From positions 1 to 52,303 of the forward strand of contig CAZAEQ010000031.1 in assembly GCA_964484185.1 (NCBI GenBank): DNA of 52,303 bases, given 5' to 3'. Numbering within the stretch: position 1 is the first letter of the stretch; every line of letters starts with the position of its first letter. The notes beneath the pieces are model-generated. The model did no database searches, had not been told where the DNA came from, and was given only the letters and a program-made list of their open reading frames with translations. Positions 47,886-52,303 of this stretch are shown in pieces. This DNA comes from F1-120-MAGs238 sp964484185 (GTDB lineage Bacteria; Planctomycetota; Phycisphaerae; Phycisphaerales; UBA1924). A program made the translations under genes and the position numbers.

Positions 47886-48183
47886 GATCGTGACCGTCGC
47901 CTTCCTTGTGCTCCTTTTCACCTTCCTTATGGGCCTTGTCGCCGTGATCATGTCCCTTGGCCGCACACTCCTTGCATGCACCATGTCCCACGACACGGAT
48001 GCTGACACCTTCGCGCACCCAAAGGTGGGCTTCATCGCCATCACTGGTGACGAAGTACTGCGATTCGCTCTTGACCGGCTGACTGGCGCCCTGGCCCATC
48101 ATGACGGCGGCGAGAGCGGAGAGGCCGACCCCGGCGGCGAGGCCAAGAAGCACGGACTTGGAACGGGTATTGGACTGATTCAT
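47863..48183 (-). CDS. Small exported His-rich metal-binding protein
   Basis: 106 aa. An N-terminal hydrophobic segment (SVLLGLAAGVGLSALAAVMM) is a signal or anchor. The middle has VVGHGACKECAAKGHDHG, with a CxxC pair and the start of a His/Asp/Lys/Glu-rich tail (HKEGEKEHKEGDGHDH). The tail could chelate Zn, Cu or Ni in the periplasm. It lies downstream of the RND pump gene (78-bp gap) and overlaps the next gene by 23 bp. Such small His-rich proteins accompany CzcCBA-type efflux. I recognise no named family. Confidence 0.7.
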   Translation of the reverse strand: MNQSNTRSKSVLLGLAAGVGLSALAAVMMGQGASQPVKSESQYFVTSDGDEAHLWVREGVSIRVVGHGACKECAAKGHDHGDKAHKEGEKEHKEGDGHDHAPAGKK

Positions 48184-48261
48184 CGGAGGACTCCATTCTG
48201 AAATTGAAACACGGACTGGATCGCCGGATGCCCGCGGGGCACACGCCCGAGAGATCGGCGG

Positions 48262-51200
48262 TCACGACTTGGGATCAGTTGTTGGGCTCGCCCCCGGCGG
48301 GACCGGGGGCGACGGAGGCGGTGGAAACGAAGCGACATCGGTCGCCGCGTGGATGTCGGCGCGTTGAGCGTCATCGCTCTTGCGCGCGGCAAGGACGGTG
48401 CCCGCCGCCAGCCCCGCGCTGGCGAGCGCGGGCGTAGGTTCATCCTTCTCCCAAACTTCGGGCCTGGGTCCGGGTAGGCCGTCCTTGCTCTTGCCGGTAA
48501 AGATGCGATAGATGGCCGGGAGAACAACCAGCGTCAGGAGCGTACTGGAGATCAGGCCGCCGATAACGACCGTGGCGAGGGGGCGCTGCACCTCGGAGCC
48601 GGTACCGCGCGCCAGCGCCATGGGCACAAAGCCAAGGGAGGCCACGAGCGCGGTCATTAGAACAGGCCGCAGTCGCGTGATCGAGCCGTGGATGATCGCA
48701 TCCTCCAACTTCTCGCCCTTCTCGCGCAACTGATTGATGAAGATGATCATGACGAGCCCGTTGAGGACCGCGACTCCTGAAAGCGCGATGAAGCCGACCG
48801 CCGCCGAGATGGAGAAGGGCATGCCGCGAACCCAGAGGGCGATCACACCGCCCGTGAGGCCAAGCGGCACCGCCGCAAAGACGAGCAGCGAGTACTTGAA
48901 ACTCTTGAATGTGGCGAAGAGCAGCAGCAGGATCAGGATGAAGCAGATCGGCACCACGATGGTCAGCCGCTGCTTGGCCGCGACGAGGTTCTCGTACTGC
49001 CCGCCCCACACCAACCATTGCCCGGCGGGGAGGTTGACCTGCGCCATCTTGACCTGTGCCTCGTTGACGAAGGAACCCAGGTCCCTCCCTCTCACGTTGC
49101 ACTGCACGACGATGCGCCGCTTGCCGTTCTCGCGGCTGATCTGGTTGACGCCCTCGGCGATCTCGACCTTTGCCACCACGCCCAGCGGCACGAAGCCCAT
49201 CTCCTCCTGCCCTTGCAGCAGACCGGTGCCCCCGTCGATGCTGGCCAGTTGCACGGCCTGCTTGGGCTCGCTCTCGCCGCGCGGCAGCGGGATCGGGAGT
49301 CGATCGAGCATGTCGATCTTGCCGCGCAGGTCGTCTGGAAGGCGCACCACCAAGTCAAAGCGGCGGTCTCCCTCGAAGACCAGCCCCGCCTCGCGGCCAC
49401 CCATCGCGACCGCCACAACCTCCTGCACGTCCGAGACGTTGAGGCCGTAGCGGGCCAGGGCCGCGCGATCGGGCTCAACGGTCATGACGGGCAATCCCTC
49501 GGTCTGCTCGACCTTGGCATCGGCCGCGCCGGGCACGCTCTGGAGCGTTGCGAGCACGCTCGCGGCGGTCTTCTGCATCGACGCGAAGTCGTCGCCGTAG
49601 ACCTTGACGGCCACATCGCCGCGCACGCCCGAGATCAGTTCGTTGAAGCGCATCTGGATGGGCTGGGTGAACTCGTAGTTGTTGCCTGGGACGGACTGAA
49701 CCGTCAGTTCGATCAAACGTTGCACCTTGCCCTTGTGGGTTTCGGGTGGGGGGCCTTCGGCATGCCCTCCCTCCTCGCCGCCGTGGCCGTGGCCGTCTTC
49801 ACCGCCTCCGTGCGAGCCCATCTTCTCCATCTCCTCGGTCTTTTCGGCGATGAGTTTGTCGAGTTCGGCCTCGCTCCGCCACTGGCTCTTGTCCTTGAAG
49901 ATGATGAACGTGTCCGAGACGTTGGGGGGCATGGGGTCCGAGGCCAGTTCCGCCGTGCCGGTCTTGGAATACACAAACGCAACCTCGGGGAACGAGGAGA
50001 CGGTCTTCTCCACGTCGTACTGCATCTTCTGGGATTGCGTGATCCCGGTGGAGGCGATGCGCATGGCGTGCATCGCGATGTCTTTCTCGTCAAGCGTGGG
50101 GACGAACTCTTGTCCCAGCCGCGTGAACAACGCCAGAGAGCCGACGAACAGCACCACCGCAGTCACGACCACCGCGTAGCGGAGTTTCACCGCCCAGCGG
50201 ACCACCGGCTCGTAGATCACCTTGGCCCACCGCACCAGGAACATGTCCTTCTCCGTGACCTTCCCGGTGATGCACAGGGCCACCATCGCGGGAATGAAGG
50301 TCAGGGAGAGGATGAAGGCCGCGATGAGGGCGAGGATGACCGTGATGGCCATCGGGTGGAACATCTTGCCCTCGACGCCCGAGAGGGCGAGGATGGGGAA
50401 GTAGACCGTGATGATGATCGCCTCGCCGAAAGCCGTGGCCTTGCGGACCTCCTTGCTGGCGTCAAAGACGATGTGCAGACGCTCCTGGAGCGTGAGGAGC
50501 CTGCCCTTGTGGTGCTGCTCCTCCGCCAGTCGCCGCAGGCAGTTCTCGACAATGATGACCGCGCCGTCCACGATCAGGCCGAAGTCGATCGCGCCCAGGG
50601 ACATAAGGTTACCGCTCACGCGCGTCTGCACCATGCCCGTTGCGGTCATCAGCATCGACAGTGGGATCGCCAGTCCGCAGATGATCGCCGCCCGCCAGTT
50701 GCCGAGCATCAGCAGCAGGACCACGATCACCAGGATCGCGCCCTCCAGGAGGTTCTTTTTCACCGTCGAAATGGTCGCGTCCACCAGTTTGGTCCGGTTC
50801 AGGACCGTCTTGGCCTTGATCCCTTCGGGAAGCGAGCGCTGGATCGTGGCCATCTTCGCGTCCACCGCCGCCGAGACGGTCCGGCTGTTGGCCCCGATGA
50901 GCATGATGGCCGTGCCCACAACCACGTCCTCGCCGTTCTCGCTGGCCGAGCCGGTGCGGAGTTCCCGCCCTAGCCCCACACCCCCCGGCCTAACCACATC
51001 GCGGACATACACGGGTACGCCGTTGCGCGTCCCGAGGACGATGCTCTCGATCTCCTCGATGGATTGGATGCGTCCGGTGGCGCGAACGAGGTAACTCTCC
51101 CCCTTGTGCTCGACATAGCCCGCGCCGGTGGAGACGTTGTTTTTCTCCAACGCCTCGATCACGTTGTGGAACGTCAATCCGTAGGAGACGAGTTTCATCG

Positions 51201-51870
51201 GATCGGGCTGGACGTGGTACTGCTTGACGAAGCCGCCGATGGCGTCCACGCCCGCCACATCCTTCACGCCCTTGAGTTGCGGGCGGATGATCCAGTCCTG
51301 AACCTCGCGCAGATACGACGCAAGTTCAACTTCGGATTTGAGCCGCCGCCCCTCGGGCGAAAGGTACGAGCCATCGGACTGCCACCCGACCTTGCCGTCC
51401 TCAACCTTCGCGCCCTTGCCGCGCGGGTGCTCGTACTCGACGGTGTACATGTACACCTCGCCCAGCCCGGTGGCGATCGGCCCCATGATCGTCTCGACGC
51501 CGGGGGGGAGCGCGCCCGACGCCTCGCGGAGCCGCTCGCCCACCTGCTGGCGGGCGAAGTAGATGTCCACGCCGTCCTCGAAGACGACCGTCACCTGCGC
51601 GAACCCGTTGCGGGACAGCGAGCGGGTGTACTGCAGGCCCGGAATGCCCGCCATCGCGGTTTCCATGATGAACGTCACCTGCTGCTCGACCTCGAAAGGC
51701 GACAAGCTTGCCGCGACGGCGTTGATCTGCACCTGGTTGTTGGTGATGTCAGGGACGGCGTCGATAGGGAGCTGCTTGAGCTTGAATACTCCGACGGCGG
51801 CGACGACCGCCGTGAGAATCACGACCAGCCAGCGGTTCTTGATCGAAAAATGGAGGAGGGCTTCAAGCAT
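48262..51870 (-). CDS. czcA: CzcA/CusA-type heavy-metal RND efflux pump
   Basis: 1202 aa, longer than the usual 1040-1070. Inner-membrane proton antiporter that expels divalent or monovalent metals through a tripartite complex. The N-terminus is membrane-spanning (WLVVILTAVVAAVGVFKL), with KLKQLPIDAVPDITNNQVQI. The proton-relay helix is GAIDFGLIVDGAVIIVEN. GAGYVEHKGESYLVRATGRI is typical of the family. There are three insertions or extensions: a loop with EHPRGKGAKVEDGKV near residue 150, a His/Gly/Glu-rich stretch (SHGGGEDGHGHGGEEGGHA) at about 690, and a Pro/Ala-rich C-terminal tail. The His-rich insertion could bind metal on the periplasmic side. Its own promoter is likely because a terminator lies upstream. 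Confidence 0.93.
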   Translation of the reverse strand: MLEALLHFSIKNRWLVVILTAVVAAVGVFKLKQLPIDAVPDITNNQVQINAVAASLSPFEVEQQVTFIMETAMAGIPGLQYTRSLSRNGFAQVTVVFEDGVDIYFARQQVGERLREASGALPPGVETIMGPIATGLGEVYMYTVEYEHPRGKGAKVEDGKVGWQSDGSYLSPEGRRLKSEVELASYLREVQDWIIRPQLKGVKDVAGVDAIGGFVKQYHVQPDPMKLVSYGLTFHNVIEALEKNNVSTGAGYVEHKGESYLVRATGRIQSIEEIESIVLGTRNGVPVYVRDVVRPGGVGLGRELRTGSASENGEDVVVGTAIMLIGANSRTVSAAVDAKMATIQRSLPEGIKAKTVLNRTKLVDATISTVKKNLLEGAILVIVVLLLMLGNWRAAIICGLAIPLSMLMTATGMVQTRVSGNLMSLGAIDFGLIVDGAVIIVENCLRRLAEEQHHKGRLLTLQERLHIVFDASKEVRKATAFGEAIIITVYFPILALSGVEGKMFHPMAITVILALIAAFILSLTFIPAMVALCITGKVTEKDMFLVRWAKVIYEPVVRWAVKLRYAVVVTAVVLFVGSLALFTRLGQEFVPTLDEKDIAMHAMRIASTGITQSQKMQYDVEKTVSSFPEVAFVYSKTGTAELASDPMPPNVSDTFIIFKDKSQWRSEAELDKLIAEKTEEMEKMGSHGGGEDGHGHGGEEGGHAEGPPPETHKGKVQRLIELTVQSVPGNNYEFTQPIQMRFNELISGVRGDVAVKVYGDDFASMQKTAASVLATLQSVPGAADAKVEQTEGLPVMTVEPDRAALARYGLNVSDVQEVVAVAMGGREAGLVFEGDRRFDLVVRLPDDLRGKIDMLDRLPIPLPRGESEPKQAVQLASIDGGTGLLQGQEEMGFVPLGVVAKVEIAEGVNQISRENGKRRIVVQCNVRGRDLGSFVNEAQVKMAQVNLPAGQWLVWGGQYENLVAAKQRLTIVVPICFILILLLLFATFKSFKYSLLVFAAVPLGLTGGVIALWVRGMPFSISAAVGFIALSGVAVLNGLVMIIFINQLREKGEKLEDAIIHGSITRLRPVLMTALVASLGFVPMALARGTGSEVQRPLATVVIGGLISSTLLTLVVLPAIYRIFTGKSKDGLPGPRPEVWEKDEPTPALASAGLAAGTVLAARKSDDAQRADIHAATDVASFPPPPSPPVPPGASPTTDPKS

Positions 51871-51942
51871 GGTGGGTCATTCCTTGACGGCAACGAGCAC
51901 GCGGCGGGCGCGGGCCAAAGAGAACGCGCGCACAGCGCGACG

Positions 51943-51969
51943 AAAAGGCCGCCCCTGCGCGGGGCGGCC
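51943..51969 (-). terminator. Terminator between the partial gene and czcA
   Basis: On the minus strand GGCCGCCCC (complement of 51961-51969) pairs with GGGGCGGCC (complement of 51947-51955) around a 5-nt loop, followed by four T (complement of 51943-51946). It ends the partial gene upstream and separates it from czcA. Confidence 0.8.
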
Positions 51970-51995
51970 GTGTCGGATAAAGCTGAGATGAGCGA

Positions 51996-52303
51996 TTACT
52001 TGCGGGCGGTCGCCAGCGCCGTTCCACGGAACGGAGACGCGGCCGGACGGGCCTTGCCCGCGGCCAGCACGACCGACGTGGGCACGTAGCGATTGACAGC
52101 GTGTGCAGACGCGCCACCGCCCCCCGGCGTGGTCGGCTTCGGATCGGCGGCGGGGGGCGCGCGCCGCGAGGAGGACCCCGGCGTCTTGGGATCGGGCAAA
52201 GGCGTCGCCGGCTGTGCGTTGGGCGCGAGGTTCTTGGGTTCGGCGGGCGAGACGGGCGGCGTGGCCGCCGGCGCCGGCGTGCCGGGAACCGCCTCTGGGG
52301 GCT
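51996..52303 (-). CDS. Partial gene, Pro/Ala-rich C-terminus, possible RND adaptor
   Basis: The frame is open from the right edge to a stop at 51996 (about 102 codons), so only the C-terminal end is seen. It is low-complexity, rich in Pro, Ala and Thr (PGTPAPAATPPVSPAEP, then SAHAVNRYVPTSVVLAAGKA), with no recognisable domain. Its place directly upstream of a CzcA-type pump on the same strand suggests a CzcB/CusB-type periplasmic adaptor whose C-terminus is poorly conserved. This is inference; the body of the protein lies outside the window. A terminator at 51943-51969 follows it. Confidence in the reading frame is high but in the function low. Confidence 0.4.
   Translation of the reverse strand, partial: PPEAVPGTPAPAATPPVSPAEPKNLAPNAQPATPLPDPKTPGSSSRRAPPAADPKPTTPGGGGASAHAVNRYVPTSVVLAAGKARPAASPFRGTALATARK

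Noticed and set aside
49018..50973. 651-codon + strand ORF opposite czcA
   Set aside because: It is an antisense shadow of high-GC coding sequence: low-complexity, with many His/Arg/Asp repeats and no domain.

Overview
The window looks like a Planctomycetota chromosome segment, most likely of the Phycisphaerae. The main reason is three secreted proteins that end in a paired dockerin-like repeat (DFNxDG...FDYLDF) closing on Gly-Cys, a tail I know from that group. A zinc-ribbon membrane protein, a clade II type nitrous-oxide reductase cluster and CzcA/ZntA-type metal efflux fit the same lineage. No rRNA or intact tRNA gene was seen, so the assignment is inference.

Layout. 1-5070: a complete compact type II-C CRISPR-Cas9 locus: array (6 repeats visible), bidirectional terminator, cas2, cas1 and cas9 on the minus strand, and a divergent tracrRNA with its own near-consensus promoter. 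5.3-10.8 kb: a TPR membrane protein, then an overlapping FlgN-like / histidine kinase / sigma-54 activator operon. 10.85-18.7 kb: housekeeping genes (trpS, cupin, glycosyltransferase, ferredoxin-NADP reductase, type II NADH dehydrogenase, a glutamine amidotransferase and an unknown 409-aa protein). 18.9-29.4 kb: exported proteins (two Gly-Cys dockerin proteins, a TPR/gluzincin peptidase, a metzincin, a lipoprotein), a truncated VOC gene and small membrane or host-attachment-like genes. 29.6-39.7 kb: a nos cluster (diheme cytochrome, nosZ, membrane protein, nosD, nosF, nosY, nosL, Rrf2 regulator) followed by a nitric-oxide stress group (RIC/YtfE, CopD-like, hemerythrin). 39.7-43.9 kb: a pentaheme cytochrome with a Gly-Cys dockerin tail and, divergently, a NapH/NosR-like Fe-S membrane protein fused to TPRs. 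43.9-44.8 kb: a gene-poor strip with tRNA-derived sequence and two related ORF remnants. 44.8-52.3 kb: a GC-richer metal-efflux block (ZntA/CadA ATPase, lipoprotein, two small proteins, CzcA-type RND pump, and a partial upstream gene that may be the adaptor).

How the genes may work together. Cas9, crRNA and tracrRNA form an apparently intact adaptive immunity system: all nuclease residues are present and the anti-repeat pairs along the whole repeat. The nos genes reduce N2O in the periplasm: NosD/F/Y/L assemble the copper sites, while the diheme cytochrome, pentaheme cytochrome and Fe-S protein are candidate electron carriers, since no nosR, nosG or nosH is present. The Rrf2 regulator, RIC protein and hemerythrin would sense or repair damage from nitric oxide, a by-product of denitrification. 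The metal block beside tRNA-derived sequence looks acquired. All functions are read from sequence motifs and context; no database search was possible.
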